A stretch of 64,000 nucleotides of DNA, taken from contig NC_092320.1 in NCBI RefSeq assembly GCF_036785885.1, positions 15,873,557 through 15,937,556 on the forward strand, written 5' to 3'. The translations under genes were made by a program, and so were the position numbers. Position 1 is the first letter of the stretch; each line of letters begins with the position of its first letter. The notes beneath the pieces were generated by a model. It searched no databases. It was not told the origin of the DNA and worked only from the letters and a program-made list of their open reading frames with translations. Positions 47,233 through 60,626 of the stretch are shown here, in pieces. This DNA comes from Coffea arabica (Eukaryota; Streptophyta; Magnoliopsida; Gentianales; Rubiaceae).

Positions 47233-49415
47233 CTAGGGAGGGACAGCCCGCGCGATGCGCGGGAATTTGGTGCTTGTGATTCAAGATAATTAATAATTAT
47301 TGTTTAATATTTTGTAGGATAAAAACTGAAGTTTGATGGTTTTATCATATGATTTTAATAGAAAAATCATAAGTTATATAGTGAGTCAATAAAAATAATA
47401 TGCAATAAGACATCCTTATCTTTATACTATATAAGAATCCGTTGCGATCAAATGTTATGTTTGAATTTCAACTGCAAAGATAAGGGTAGTTTGAAAATGT
47501 AAAAATATTTGAAGTGCAATTGAAAAGTATCCAAAAGTGTCTTCTAAAACTTATCCAAGATGATAAAACATTTTAAAGTATCAATTGGATCCTTCATCTC
47601 TCGAATCTATCTATGTTCGTGAAAGATCTCTCAAGCAATGCTTCTGATTTCTCCCTCGACTTAAGCTCAACCTGAATTATCAAGTCAAGTTGATCCATCA
47701 ATCACTTTGCGTCCAATCTAATCTAAAATAATTTTATTTTTTACTAACTATTTATATAATTTGGTGGGTATAATACGACTTAATCACATGTTTCTTACAG
47801 AGATAATAATGCTAAAAAATGATAGATAGATAAGAAACTTAAGTGATTTTTTTTAAAGTTTTGTAGAAACTATTTAGATTTGGTGTTTTTGGCTAGGGGC
47901 ATTTCTTTATAATCTCATAAATAAGTTCAAATCTGCGTAATTGTTAAAGATCTGAATTGAAACTACCTTGATTATAGAAAATTAGTGCAAATAATATTTT
48001 CTAAATTTGAAATTGTAGAAAATGGTAAGTAAAATCAGAAGAAATTTCTCATATGAATTCGAATTGCAAACTATAGGTAGAAATTGCTTAATGATATTTT
48101 CCAAAGTTTACTTATATAAGTATCCAATATAACATTTCTACTTAATTGACTCGTTTGAACTATGGATAATAGTTGCTTCAATCAAATCAAGAAACATTAT
48201 TTATCATTGTACAACATACAATTATGAGTAAATAAATTAATACAATGCAATCAAAATGGTGTTGTAGCTAAAGCATTTAAACTCATCAAGTTTCACTGCA
48301 AATTCTTTTACATAGCATAAAAAAGCAAATTTTTTGTATTTGAAACTATATAAACAGTATAATACAAGAACGAGATCATAACATGGAAAGTAAATAGAGT
48401 GCAAATGACATCTTAGTACTATGTAGCATGATTAATTTTCTTTTTCAGTTTCAATGAAGTATAAAATTCTAAGTTAATAAATTTTACAATCATAAAATTT
48501 CCAATTAAAATAAACACAACCTGAATTCCAAATCATATTACATGAAAAAATAACTACTTGAACCATAACTGCTGGAATGTAGTCAACAGATCCCTGGAAT
48601 CAAGAATAATAGGAGAAAGTTCATGAGAAATAAGATTATTTGACTTAAATAAAGAGATAATACCTTGGTTGAGGAGAAAAGGATGATAAAATTGCTTTTC
48701 TGATTATTTTAGAAAGTGACAACATTATCTCAAATTGTACTTTAACCAAAGACAGAATCTCTGGGATCTACTAAGAAAAACAATACAATTAGTTAGTTTT
48801 TGGAATTAGAAATATTAAAAAGCAAATTATATGGAGTTGTTGAATAAACTAATCATCAGGAAAAAAAACTACAATCGAAGAGAACAAAGCTAAAGAACTC
48901 ACCTCAATTTAAAGGAAAAGTTATGCATTCCACCAAATATTTAATAGCCATAATAAAATCAAAGAGGTGAAACCGAAAAAGAAAAAAGGGTATCAGCTAA
49001 ACATGGGGGACATAAATATGATAATGATTGTTCAGATAATAATTAAGTTAATTAATTGTAATTAAAATCCAATTATGTAAACATCCAATTAATTCCTTAA
49101 CGGATGAGAAAGGTTTCAGGAAATTGGAAGGCTTGGATGTTAGTATAATAAATGATTAAAAGGACTTTTATGTAATTCTATCAAAATACAAGATTTATTC
49201 AGTTGTACTTGATACTCAACTTGGCACCAAAAATTGTAACATACCAAACATGCCCCTAATCTTAAATGTCTGAAAGGTTATATAAGTAATTATAATGAAA
49301 TTAAAGTTATAATGACTTGTATTCAATGTTCCAATCACTCTTCAAACATTCCCAAAATAACCTTACCCCTGCGATTGAAATCTAGTCCTTAACTCGTTCT
49401 TATATAGTATAAGGA
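47233..49415 (-). mobile_element. Probable non-autonomous Helitron
   Basis: On the minus strand the element would begin TCCTTATACTATATAAGAAC at 49415, the typical plant Helitron 5' end. It would end with the GC hairpin CCCGCGCATCGCGCGGG (47263-47247), about ten bases, then CTAG (47236-47233), followed by T. Interior 2.2 kb is AT-rich and non-coding. Weakness: the base before the 5' TC is T rather than the expected A. A second, plus-strand 5'-like end (TCTTTATACTATATAAG at 47419) suggests a nested or inverted partial copy. Confidence 0.6.
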
Positions 49416-49840
49416 AACAAGCGTTCAATTGACACTCGTTAGACATGTCTGTCTAATTATACTGTTCAAGTCTTTCTTCACATTACTAGAGAGGTGTCAA
49501 GTATACATCTTGCCCCATAAAGGGATGGGAAAAAATTACACACACAGAGACAAAAAAAAGAATGGCGGACTGATCCCGACTTAATTTAATAATATACAAA
49601 ATTTTAGCATAAAAAGTTTTACAAAATCTTTTTGATGTAACTCCTGTCTGCACCAAGATTTTTTTTGAAATCTTTGTCTCCTCATCTAGTCCCATTTAAG
49701 TAATTACAAATATTTTTAACACTGTCCCGTGGAAACTAAATATCAAATGCCACATTTGAAAGAATTTGAGATGCCTAAAGTTAAATATGTAAGATTGACC
49801 ATGATATGCACACAGACTTCGATTCTTCTTCCATTACAAG

Positions 49841-49877
<37 letters not shown>

Positions 49878-52328
49878 CACACAGAAAAAGATGGTAAATA
49901 ATATGTTACACGAATGTTGGCAACCAGTTGATGTAGTGTCCAATAAATCATGGTAGAAAATTGGAAGTAAAAAGAAACCTCTACTGCATGCATTGAAGTT
50001 GTGTGTGTGTGTATATATCTGCATGTATATGTATATATATATTCTTCTCTTTTTAATTTTCAAGGGCCCGAACCAGTTAGGAAGAAATCATGAAAAATGA
50101 GTTAATAATTTTAGTACGTGGGACTAGTCATTTTCTGATAAAGAAAACGTCGAAGATTTGATTAGCAAGCAATCGGGCTCCTCAGAATCTTTCTAGCTGT
50201 TGGACTAATAAATGGGTAGGAATTAGGAAGCATCTTAATCTTCAATATGCATTCCTTGGTTGGTATTATCCTGCAGTGCACTTTCGGCTTTAGAGGTAGA
50301 CTTTGCAAATTTTGTTGCCAATTATCCATTCCACCGACGAAAGCTGTAGTACAATTGTTTATCATCTTCTCTTCCTAGTTCCTACCTATCTATCTATCCA
50401 TCCATCTCTCTGCCTACAAAAACCATTCATGACTCTGCATTTTTTGTACCATCTTGTTGCTGTGCACACTGCACACACTAAGGGAAAACGACATGCCAAT
50501 CACTTTTGCAAGAAGCCAATAAGCATTGAGGTCATTCCTGGCTTTTCCCTACCATGCAAAATTTGTCCCCAGAGAAAAAATAAATGACCAGTTCCCTAAC
50601 AACCAAAGGAATCTTGGTCTTGATTGACTCCTAAAGAGTTTAAACATAAAACAAAATTGAGAGAGAAGTTCCTTTATTAAAAAGAAAAAAAAAAAGGTTC
50701 TTCCATTGAAGATAGTTAGGTAGATCTATGGAGAGTAACATGCATACTTTGGAATTCAATTTCACGTAGCTACTTACTTTTTTGTACTCAATCTTATTAT
50801 TTTGTTACTAGCACTCCAATCACATTGTAAATTTTATACATAAATAGTTAAGTGGAATGTTAATAACAAACAACAAAAATGCCAATATTGCTTTGGGAAA
50901 AAAAAAAAAAGGAATAGGCATATTATCCTTGGGATAAACCAAAAAAGAATTGACTGACTTTTATCAATTTGTCGCTTTGAACTTTAGGGATCTATGCCAT
51001 CCAAAGTTACAAATTGAATGGTCATATACTAAGAGACTTCTTCTAGAGAACACAGAGTTTGATGAAAGTACTATACGTTATATTTGAGCTTCGCTGGTCT
51101 TCAGCACCACAAAAGTAAGAGAAAAAGAGAGCCCTTTTTAACTGTCTATTTGTTGTTTCTACACCTCTTTTCTCTTTTTCCATTTCATTCATAACTTAAC
51201 AAATGTAGTGATGAGTACAATACTAACTTCTTTCCTAACCTCTGTGTAGTGTACTTGACTCCTTGTGTGGAAATGCCATTTACCGTTTCATTCTTGAAAG
51301 TTGAATCAATACCTGTCGATTTTAAGTTTCAAACGATTCACCTTCTTAGAGATTGGATACCCTTTGTGGTAATGAATAGTACAATAAATGCTTCTCTTCG
51401 AGGTGAAATAATAAATGCTTTACCCATGTAAATTCTTTACCATGTCTAAGAATGTGGTTTTGTATTCTTTGCCCTGGTGGGACTCATTATTACCTAAGAA
51501 AGAAAAAACTTACCACAATTTATAGAGTCAAAAAAGGTATTCATGGTAGTGGGGAGAAACCATAGCGTAAAATAAATGAGCTAGAGGAAAATTTTGAAGA
51601 TTTCTGGTAGAGATGGTGACACTATACCAGCGGTCAATGAAAATGTTCTGCACTTCTTTGGTGTGAAATGATTAAATACTACTCCTTTGAATCTGGAAAT
51701 ACAAGCAAAGTTTTTTCTTTGGCTGTGGCCCCTATTCTCCTCTTTCCTCTTCCACACCTTTCGCTCCAACCCTCCCCCCTTCAACAGCAAAAAGACTCAT
51801 TTTTCCCGTATTGGTAAATTTCTTACTTTCCCACTTCGCTATTAGCATTAATTTACTAGTGTCATGTTGCTTTACTTGACTCTGCCTCTCTAGCCCTCCG
51901 TCTTCCCCTCTCCGTAACCCACACTGAAGGTGAATAGCATTCACGAAGGACGCATACTGATTGAGTTTATAGGTGCATAAACCTTTTCAGTTCAAATCTT
52001 ATTAGTAGTGGTAATCACCTTTTTCATTAATTAGTGCAAATATATAACTATGGCCATACCCCTATTATTATTGCTTTCATTGAGTGTGTCTTGGCATCCT
52101 CCTCTCTCTCTCACAAACTTGAACAGTTTGTCATAATTGTGGAATGCTGCCTTTCTGCAGACTTTATTTCTATGCCTAGTCATTGCTGAAATTGTCTATC
52201 AAGAACCGAACTTTGAAGGGCATCTTTTGCTTGATTGCAGCTGTGCAAAACCCAAGATTCTTCCTTTGTTCGTTGCTTCTAAGGATTTAGCTGTGAGCCC
52301 ATAATTTTTTTTCCTCGGTTAAAGCAGG
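49416..52328. other. Long upstream region of the NEK kinase gene
   Basis: No ORF with homology. It contains a C33 tract at 49843-49875, a (GT)n/(TA)n tract at about 49999-50042 and several A/T runs. The end, to 52328, is likely promoter and leader exon of the NEK gene. Confidence 0.45.
49843..49875. repeat. C33 homopolymer
   Basis: 33 consecutive C, generating artefactual poly-Pro and poly-Gly ORFs on the two strands. i-motif or G-quadruplex potential; the length is uncertain. Confidence 0.95.
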
Positions 52329-52422
52329 GTAAGTGCAGAAACTGCTTCAATCAGCTCAGGTTTGTATCTTTGGCTGGATTTGGACTGACCCTTTTGGTTT
52401 TTTGTTTTTCCTCTTTAAACAG
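52329..52422 (+). other. 5' UTR intron of the NEK gene
   Basis: GTAAGT donor at 52329 and TTTAAACAG acceptor ending at 52422, 94 bp, ending 13 bases before the ATG. Inferred from splice consensus only. Confidence 0.6.
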
Positions 52423-52435
52423 AGGAAGAGGCCTA

Positions 52436-55400
52436 ATGGAGACAGAAAATGGAGATGGTCAATCCCGGTTGGAAGAATATGAAGTAATGGAGCAGATTGG
52501 CAGAGGAGCTTTTGGAGCAGCATTTCTTGTTTTGCATAAAATTGAGAAAAAGAAGTAAGAATCTCTTAAACCTTAGTTTTGCCATGTGGGTTGTGCCTAA
52601 GTGTGCGTGTTCTTATGAATTTGTGTGTCTATATATTCTTTTTAATTTATGGGGTCTGTTTATTGGGTTATTCTGCACATATTGGTATATTTAATGAAAA
52701 TCGGATAAAAATTCATAATTCTTTATCTTTTTGGTGTTCAGTTAATTCTTCAAAAATAAAAAAATAATAAGCATTATTGGCTTTTTCTTCCCATTCTTCT
52801 TCCTTCTTTCCTTCTTGTTTCTTCTTTCTTCTTTGGCTGCTTCTTCCTCTTTCTTTTTTCCTCTAGCCATGTGAATTTAAGCAGAAGTATTTCAACAAGA
52901 CATAGAAAAATCAGTTAATACCAAGAAGAAGATGCTAGAAAAAGCCCATTACAAGTAACTCAAGTAGGAAACAGAAATCAAGAAATTGATATAAAGAACA
53001 AGCAAGGATTCACAGAATTAACACCTAAATAAAAATAATGGCTCTTGGGAAGAATACTGGCAGAAAATTACTTGACATTTAGTTCACAGTGGTTGTAGCT
53101 ATTTCTTTACTAATATTTTCTTGAAATTTTGTAATTGAGAAAGCAAAAGGAGCCCTTTTTGCTGATAATTTTAGTAATAATTAATATGCATCTGGAAGTA
53201 ATGTTGAAGATTGAGAAGTGAAGCTAATATATGATGCCTGTTTTCTGTTGGCTTGAAAATATAGCACAAGAAATTGTTTTGGTGTTTTTATTGTTATTTA
53301 TTTTCATGAAATAGTGCACAAGAATATGAAGTGCCATTTCACTTTTTGCAGAGAATCTGATTCTTTCTATTCAACTTAATAAAAACAGTTTATGACCATG
53401 ACCTTGGAACTAAAACTTTAGCATGGTCACTTTCATTTGCAGTTTGGAGCAGACTTTTTTTTTCCCTGACAAATTGTGTAATATGACCTTTGGTTTGTTT
53501 TTATTTGTTGCAGCAGTATAAACTTAAATCAGAATCCTAGTTTAATCTGGAAAATGTTGAACATCAAGAGTTATTGTGTTAGGACAACTCTTAAAGTATT
53601 CCTTTATTCATCTCTGTTAGGTATGTTCTGAAAAAAATTCGTTTGGAAAAGCAGACGGAGAAGTTCAAGAATACAGCACATCAGGAGGTAATTCCACAAG
53701 ATATTTGGAAGTAGGCTTATCTGATTTGTTATACATGTAGTGCAATGCAGTGGTTCATAGGTAGTCAGAAGCTATAACTTGATTATTCTCCCATTTCATT
53801 ATTTTGAAGTTTTTCTAAACATTGATACTCCAGAAACAGTTGAACTGTTTCACCAGTCATCGTCCAACTCTTTTTTCCTTTCTTTTTTCTTTTTCTAACT
53901 CATTTAATGCTCAATAGATTTATCAGTTAGTTGTAGTCTTGCCTTGTTTGGATATTGGAATATATAGAATCAGATTCAATAGTAAATTTCCTTGGAAGAA
54001 GACTGAAAGGGTATACGTCTAATGTGGTTGGGAACTGAGCTGAACGATGGCATTTATAGGTTTGTCTTTTTGTATTTAACTTAAGTCAGGTTCATGTTCA
54101 AATTTGGAACCTGTTTGATTTAATTCTTGAGCTCAAGTTCAACTATGATAAGCTTGAATTTGAATTGGAAGCTCTCTCTCTCTCTCTCTCCCTTTCCTCC
54201 CTCCCGGTTTCCTTTGATTAGCTCAAGACATGTTTCTCAAAACTTATTTTGGGCTCAAAACTCATTGCTTTGAAATACATATATATGACACCGAGGAATC
54301 AATTATATTGCTGTTGAAGTACATGCCTACTGTGTTTGTAAAGATATATATTTAAAAGGATAATCTTTAAATATATACTTGAACTAACTCATAGAGACAT
54401 TGAGCCTCATTTTTCTGTGTTTGGATTTGAAACTGCAATAAAAAATAACACTAGAGTTAAAACTGAACTTATTTGAGCTTTATTCTGGTTAAATTTGCAT
54501 CAAGCCAATGAAAACTTGAGCTTCAATAGCCAAGATAAGCTTCAAATTTGACAGAAATCTGTATTACGTGAATAATCACTGAAGATCTATTGATAGAATA
54601 TTTCTTGGCATGGTGAAAATTATAACGTGTCCTTTGCAGATGAATTTGATTGCTAAACTGAATCATCCCTACATTGTGGAGTACAAAGATGCTTGGGTAG
54701 ACAAGGTATTAGTTGGTTTCCTCATATTAGACTTTTATGGGACTGAAGTCCACCATCAATATTCCTTTTCAATTGAACAATTCTTGCTGAAGTTGGGTAT
54801 TGGAGAAGCCTTAACTTGTAAAATATTGCACAGGGTTGCTTCATATGCATCGTCACCAACTATTGTGAAGGTGGAGACATGTAAGTATCATTCTTAAATA
54901 GGACTGACATGTTGAGTAATGCTCCCTATCCTTCCACTCTCTCTCTGCCATTGCCGATTCCTACCTCATATCCCAACATTACACCAATTATGCTCTAGAA
55001 ATTTTGATTTCATGATCATCTTCTTGTAAAACAGTTTTGCTAAACAAATTGTTCAATCCTTTTTCTTTTTTGTTTTTTACCAGGCGAGGGGTGGGGTTTA
55101 TGAAGCGGAGAGGGGGGAGGGAAGGTGTGAACCCAAGACCTCTAATTCCTAGGGCCTCAACCTTAGCCACTAGGCCTAGGCCTCCTTGGTCGAATTGTTT
55201 AATAATTCTGGAGGAATCGTAAGGGGAGATGGGGGATGTTTAACTTGCAAATTTTGTAACTAGTAAAGGTCTTGCTAATGTGAGTTCTTTTTTGTATGGT
55301 TCCAGATGTTTTTCCAATAGCTTATTCTAGAAAGATTGCATAGGTGTTCAACTGTTCCAAGTATTAGGTCTAGGAGATTACAAATTTGGGTAGTGGGCTG

Positions 55401-58112
55401 AAGAATTTATATTCATATCTACTGTCTCTGGGAATGAATTACTCTTGAGGTGATTATGGTTTTGGATGAGCAGGGCTGAGATTATCCGGAGAGCTCGAGG
55501 AGCACTTTTTCCAGAGGAGGTAACCAAATAAAATTGCATGTAATTGAAGTTCCTTCACCCCAACTTTTGTTCACTTACCCAGTATTTCTTGTTATTGATT
55601 CATAGAAAGTCTGCAAATGGCTGACTCAGCTTTTACTGGCTTTGGACTATTTGCATTCCAATCGCGTCCTGCATAGGGATCTTAAGGTACAGTGTAAAGC
55701 AATTATCAGATTGAAGGAATAATCAGTAGTTTGAAAGTTTAAACCATTCTGACCTGAGGTTAATTGACTCCAGTTATCAAACATATTCCTGACAAAGGAG
55801 AATAATATCCGTCTTGGTAAGGGGCCCAAAACTAGGGTGCTTTATAACCAATAGTTTCTATTTGTATCTGATCAGATTTGGTCATAAATGACTTATGCAG
55901 GTGACTTTGGATTGGCAAAACTGCTTGATGAAGAAGGCCTGGCTTCCTCGGTACGAATATACTTTGTCCACCTAGACATGAGTTCTTTTTATTCTTCTGT
56001 ACCAGCTTACTCTATGCCACCTTGAACAAGTGACACTTAGCTTGCCATTAGGTTTCCCTTATGCACGCAGACAGGCCCATCCAACACAGAAATACACACA
56101 CACACAGCCTTGCTACCCAAGAAGTGGTAGAGATGTTCCAGACTCTGTTTGTAATCTAATCACTTTCTTCATATCGCAACAAATTAGCTAGGATGTTGTT
56201 TGTTTACTGTAATTACTTTTGGTTATGTGGAATCCTTGTTCTAAAATGAGATAGCCAATTCAAATGTTTGCCTCAACCTTTTACTGAGCTGGTGCTTGAA
56301 AACAGGTCGTTGGTACTCCTAACTACATGTGCCCTGAGCTCCTTACTGATATACCTTATGGCTACAAATCTGATATATGGTCACTTGGTGAGGAACAACG
56401 ATGAAAGAATACGTACTTTCATATATTCAATCGCATATCACTATAATTGACATCATTTTTCCATTTCAGGTTGCTGTATGTTTGAGATTGCTGCTCATCA
56501 AGCTGCATTTAGAGCTCCTGTAAGTTTAAATTTATGTTCTTAGATTAAAATGACATGTCATGGAGAGCAAACTATTAGCTGTTTAGAAGTAATAAGCCAC
56601 TAGTGATGTACTCACTAGAACTGAATCTAACAGGACATGACTGGACTTATTAACAAGATCAACAGATCTGCCATTTCTCCGCTACCTATAGTTTACTCCT
56701 CCACGCTGTAAGTATTTCTTCCCCCAAAACACCCAGGTAGTTATTCATTTTTGACTCTATCACTCAAGTATTCTGTTCGGTAAACTCACGGGTCAAGTAT
56801 TGACTGTAACTTTACAGGAAACAGATTATCAAAACCATGCTCAGGAAGAGTCCCGAACATAGACCCACTGTAAGTTGAGTCACATTGTCTCAAAATGATC
56901 AAATTATTGTAGCGATTCATTCTAATATCCCTATATCATGAATTCTAGGCTGCAGAATTATTAAGACATCCCCATTTGCAACCTTACCTCCTGCGGTGTC
57001 ACAACCCACCACCTGTCTTTGTTCCTGTGAAGTCTCCGACTAACACCAAAGAGAAAGCTACAAAATCCTCGCCCAGAAAATCTAGTGGTGGTAATAGTAG
57101 CGGGGACCGAGTGGTTAAAGTAAAAGAGAGGGGCCGAGTCCTGCCATTTGATGAGCATACTGATCTGCAGCCCAGAAATGTGCTGGAGACTAAAAAGCCA
57201 GTTAAGGAAAAACTTGAGACTAAGCGAGTTGATCCAACTAGCTATTCTGCAAAGATCTCCAATGATATGGATGATTCAAAAAGTGGGGACACAACTTGCG
57301 AAACCATTGTTTGCAATGGTGATTATCAGGAGAATTCCGACTCTTCATCACATAAAGAAAGCGTCAACACCGCAAACTCTTCTTGGTTACTATCAAATTC
57401 TCAGCCAGAAGAGCAAGAAAAGGCTGCTTCTGAGCATATTCTACAGTTTGATGAGGGCGAGACGGATTGTGTAAGAATTGAAGATTGGGAGACACTGGAC
57501 AGTCAACACGTCAACGAGGAACCTGTAAATCGGTTAGAGGACCCTATTTTCGAAAGGGGCAGTAGGTTGTCAGTATCCAGCGCAACCCATAGTGATAAAG
57601 CTGCATCTCTCGACAAAGAGGATATTTTCACAGAAGAGACTGCACCAGGATGTGTAGGAGATGCAGAGAGAAGCTCTCAGACAGACAAAATCGAAAATGC
57701 CGGTGCATGTACAGGAGTTCCATTTGACAATGTAACAAGTGAGAGTAATGACACAAATCCTGCTAAGCCTGAGACAGAAATTAAAGCAGATACAATTGAG
57801 CGTTTAATGCAGCCCAAGAAAGAAAGCAATGATGTAAAGAGTAAGGTATTAGATGACATTTTATTGCTGAAGACACTAGCTGCAAATGGTAGCGATGAGA
57901 GCAAGAATGAATGGGAGAATCCGAGCCGACAAAGAGCTGATGCCTTAGAATCCCTGCTGGAGCTATGCGCACGGCTGCTTAAGCAAGACAAACTCGATGA
58001 GCTTGCTGGTGTTCTGAAGCCATTTGGTGAAGATGCAGTCTCATCCCGCGAAACAGCGATATGGTTGACAAAAAGCCTCATGAATGCACAAAAATTAGCC
58101 AACGGATCCTGA
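52436..58112 (+). CDS. NEK5: NIMA-related protein kinase, NEK5/NEK6 class, thirteen coding exons
   Basis: Exons 52436-52554, 53621-53687, 54640-54705, 54834-54880, 55474-55519, 55606-55686, 55774-55816, 55901-55950, 56306-56387, 56470-56519, 56634-56707, 56818-56869, 56949-58112; 1941 bp, 646 aa, all GT-AG with matching phases. Kinase domain about 15-268: Gly loop GRGAFG 22-27, Lys44 (YVLKKIRL), HRDLK 138-142, DFG 158-160, activation loop [13 protein letters not shown]. All catalytic residues are present, so it should be an active Ser/Thr kinase. A long acidic, low-complexity tail follows, ending in a conserved block ([40 protein letters not shown]) shared with Arabidopsis NEK5 and NEK6. Family members act on microtubules and control directional growth of epidermal cells. 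After HRDLK the residue is Leu where homologues have Cys (LSNIFLTKE). The NEK5 symbol is by C-terminal resemblance; NEK6 is the alternative. Confidence 0.94.
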
Positions 58113-58898
58113 TCCTTTTTTTTTTTTTTTTCAGTTTTAATGACAGTTGGAGATTTTAGATTTTTTAAGCTTCTAGTAAGTTGCTGTAAAAAGAGTGGTG
58201 CATTTGCTGAGTTGCTAACATAGACTGTTGTGTTTCTTGAAGAGTCTTGTTCCAACTTCCATGAAGTTCTTGAGGATTGCATTTGAAGACAACTTGTTTA
58301 GCGGGTTTTTTTGTTTGTTTTTTTTCCCTGTTTCTTGTGGACGACTTTTTGGATTGAGGAGCTTCAGCATTTTTGTCAATGAGCTTCACCTTCAAAACTA
58401 CTATTGTACTTAAAAAGTTCATTGGTATGCAGCTTGTGTTGTTTTTTTGGGCTTCTAGACAAATTAAATTCTCATGGTATTGTTTATCATTGCTAAAAAT
58501 GTTGCAACGCTGGTTCATTGATTTGTTTTTCACACGGCACCTCTACTTCTATTGTAGTGATTGAACCGGTTTCCAGTTGCATCTTGGAAGTCCTTGCGAC
58601 AGAAGGGAGCGGCAAAAGATGAGATAAGATAAGATGCCAAGTTTGACCCGAAATTTATTTATAACTAGAAGTGATTAGGGGGCTTTGATGGGCAAAATTT
58701 TCTTCACCACTGATTGATTAATTGTGGACTTTTTAATTTCCGGTTCTTACACGGCTCAATTAGTCCATTTTCAACATAAAATCATCAACTCTATAGTCTT
58801 GGCATTTCTGGTAATGTTGAAAGCGACAAGCACTTGTATGAAGTTCCATTTATCTGTTCGCTTGTTTTTTCTTTGAGAAGATGTTACTTGAAAAATCA
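58113..58898. other. 3' UTR and flank of the NEK gene
   Basis: T-rich 3' UTR followed by intergenic DNA. No gene seen. Confidence 0.45.
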
Positions 58899-59300
58899 GA
58901 CAAATATTCAAGATTGAGTTATTTTGGTGATTGATTCTTAATTTGACTCCAACAATCTTTTGAACTTCATTAGCCAATTTGTCCTCGGTAAGTTTTGACC
59001 ATCAAAAGAGATCTAAAATCTATATTTGGATTGCTGGTCAAAGGTTCAAATCTCGCGCCTTACAATTAAAAATCTCTATTTGGATTGTAGGTCAAGAGTT
59101 GTCGGTCACGAGTGCTATTTGAAATATCAATAACACATTATTTGACAAATATTCAAGATTAAGCTGTTTCGGTGATCGATTCTTAATTTGACTCCAACAA
59201 TCTTTTGAACTTTATGAACCAACTTGTCCTAGATAAGTTGACTATAAAAAACAATCTAAAATCTCTATTTCGATTGTAGGTCACGGGTTCAAACCGCTTC
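58899..59300. repeat. Tandem duplication, 245-bp unit
   Basis: 58899 (GACAAATATTCAAGATTGAG, TTGACTCCAACAATCTTTTG) and 59144 (GACAAATATTCAAGATTAAG, same second block) start two direct copies, the second partial. A third fragment of the 3' half (AAAATCTCTATTTGGATTGT) lies at about 59069. Confidence 0.85.
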
Positions 59301-59334
59301 ACCATGAAGTTAAAACAAAATGTAAAGAGTGTAC

Positions 59335-59665
59335 CAAAGCATTCCTTTACTCTAGATAAACATTTCTTCGTTCTAATTCCTTAGACAACCCAGTTGGATT
59401 CCTCCTAGCATTCCTTTGATCTTAATAAATATTCTTTCGTTCTAACTTCTTATACAACCTAGTTGGATTCCGTCTTCCCTCCTAGTATAGCTGTTGTTGA
59501 TTGACTAAAAATAAACATTTCTTCGCTCTAACCCCTTAGACCACCCAGTTGGATTCTCCCTAGCTTTCCTTTGATCTGGATAAACATTTCTTCCTTCTAA
59601 CTCTTTACATAACCCAATTGGATTTCCCTTCCTCTGATAATATTAGGTATTGTTGATTGACTGAA
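59335..59665. repeat. Tandem array of about four diverged units, roughly 55-105 bp
   Basis: The block ATAAACATTTCTTCGTTCTA followed by AC(A/C)ACCCAGTTGGATTC recurs about four times (59357, 59427, 59511, 59580), and TTGTTGATTGACT appears at 59496 and 59650. Non-coding minisatellite-like array. Confidence 0.8.
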
Positions 59666-60464
59666 AAAAGGCCAAAAAATGCATAAAAAATGAAACAAAA
59701 AAAAATAAAAATTGTATACATTAAGCAGCCCAATAAGATCAATGGTATGCCACCAGGAAAGAAAATCAGTAGAAGCCCAAAAGGAACTTGCAAAGAGCCT
59801 GCAAATAGATACAAGATGTTGGCCCAATTGGGGGAGAATCAACCTTCACAGCAAAGCCATTTTACTTAGTTATGCATTGTGGAAGAAGCTTTACATACCA
59901 ACTACTATTGGAGTAATTGGTCACCACATGTTTTTGTGGGATCGGAGTTCAAAGATTCAGATCTTGTCTCCTATCGCATCACATTGCTAGTAAGCTTTAC
60001 AACAATTAGGACTCTAGAAAAGGCCCAAGGAGGTGGGAGACACGCTGTAAACATTTTGTTAGGCCCTTGGACTAAACGGACTAGGGCTAGGTGTTTTTTG
60101 TGCATGATTTGGTGTATATCATATAACTAATTTGAACATTTAAATTTTATTTATATACATGATACTATAATACATCAGCTTAATGTATAAAATAATTTGG
60201 TATACAAATAATGTGCACAAAATTTTGGATGAAGTACTTGCTTCAATCCCACATGAAATACTATCTTACTTGAGTTGATATAACACAATAATGATTCTCA
60301 ATTGCACAATAATGTTCGTACATTTATTAAAAGAGGTAACCTAGACATTATAGGACAACAATATGAAAAAACATAATAAAATTTGTTACTCATTAAAAAT
60401 TGTTCCCAATAATTAGTCATATCTATGGTGCAATTACTTTGACAATTACAAAAAGTCTTATACC
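59666..60464. other. Gene-free stretch
   Basis: No recognisable gene. A minus-strand hydrophobic ORF (59597-59842) has no visible domain and is not supported. Confidence 0.35.
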
Positions 60465-60478
60465 AAGAATTGGAATTG

Positions 60479-60626
60479 TTTAAAAAATCCAGGCGGGTGC
60501 ATAGTGCACCCGTTTAGTCCGGTGATGGTTCAGTCCCCTCCGAATTATCCCAAGATCTCTTTAGGCCCTTCCCCTCCCCATAGTGTAGGAAGCTATTGTA
60601 TCCACACAAAAACAAAAAAAAAAAAA
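60479..60626 (+). mobile_element. SINE copy 2, 5'-truncated
   Basis: Begins within the element (TTAAAAAATCCAGGCGGGTG) and ends in an A run to 60626. Perfect 14-bp target duplication AAGAATTGGAATTG at 60465-60478 and 60627-60640. Shares with copy 1 the AAAAAATCCAG start of the common part, the 25-nt hairpin (60491-60515) and GGTGATGGTTCAGTC, a good B-box-like sequence. 5' truncation is typical of target-primed reverse transcription. Confidence 0.85.

Noticed and set aside
49729-50063. Poly-Pro and poly-Gly ORFs
   Set aside because: Created by the C33 homopolymer.
59597-59842. Hydrophobic minus-strand ORF that looks membrane-like
   Set aside because: No domain, no homologue recognised, and it overlaps the end of a tandem array; T-rich antisense DNA gives such ORFs readily.
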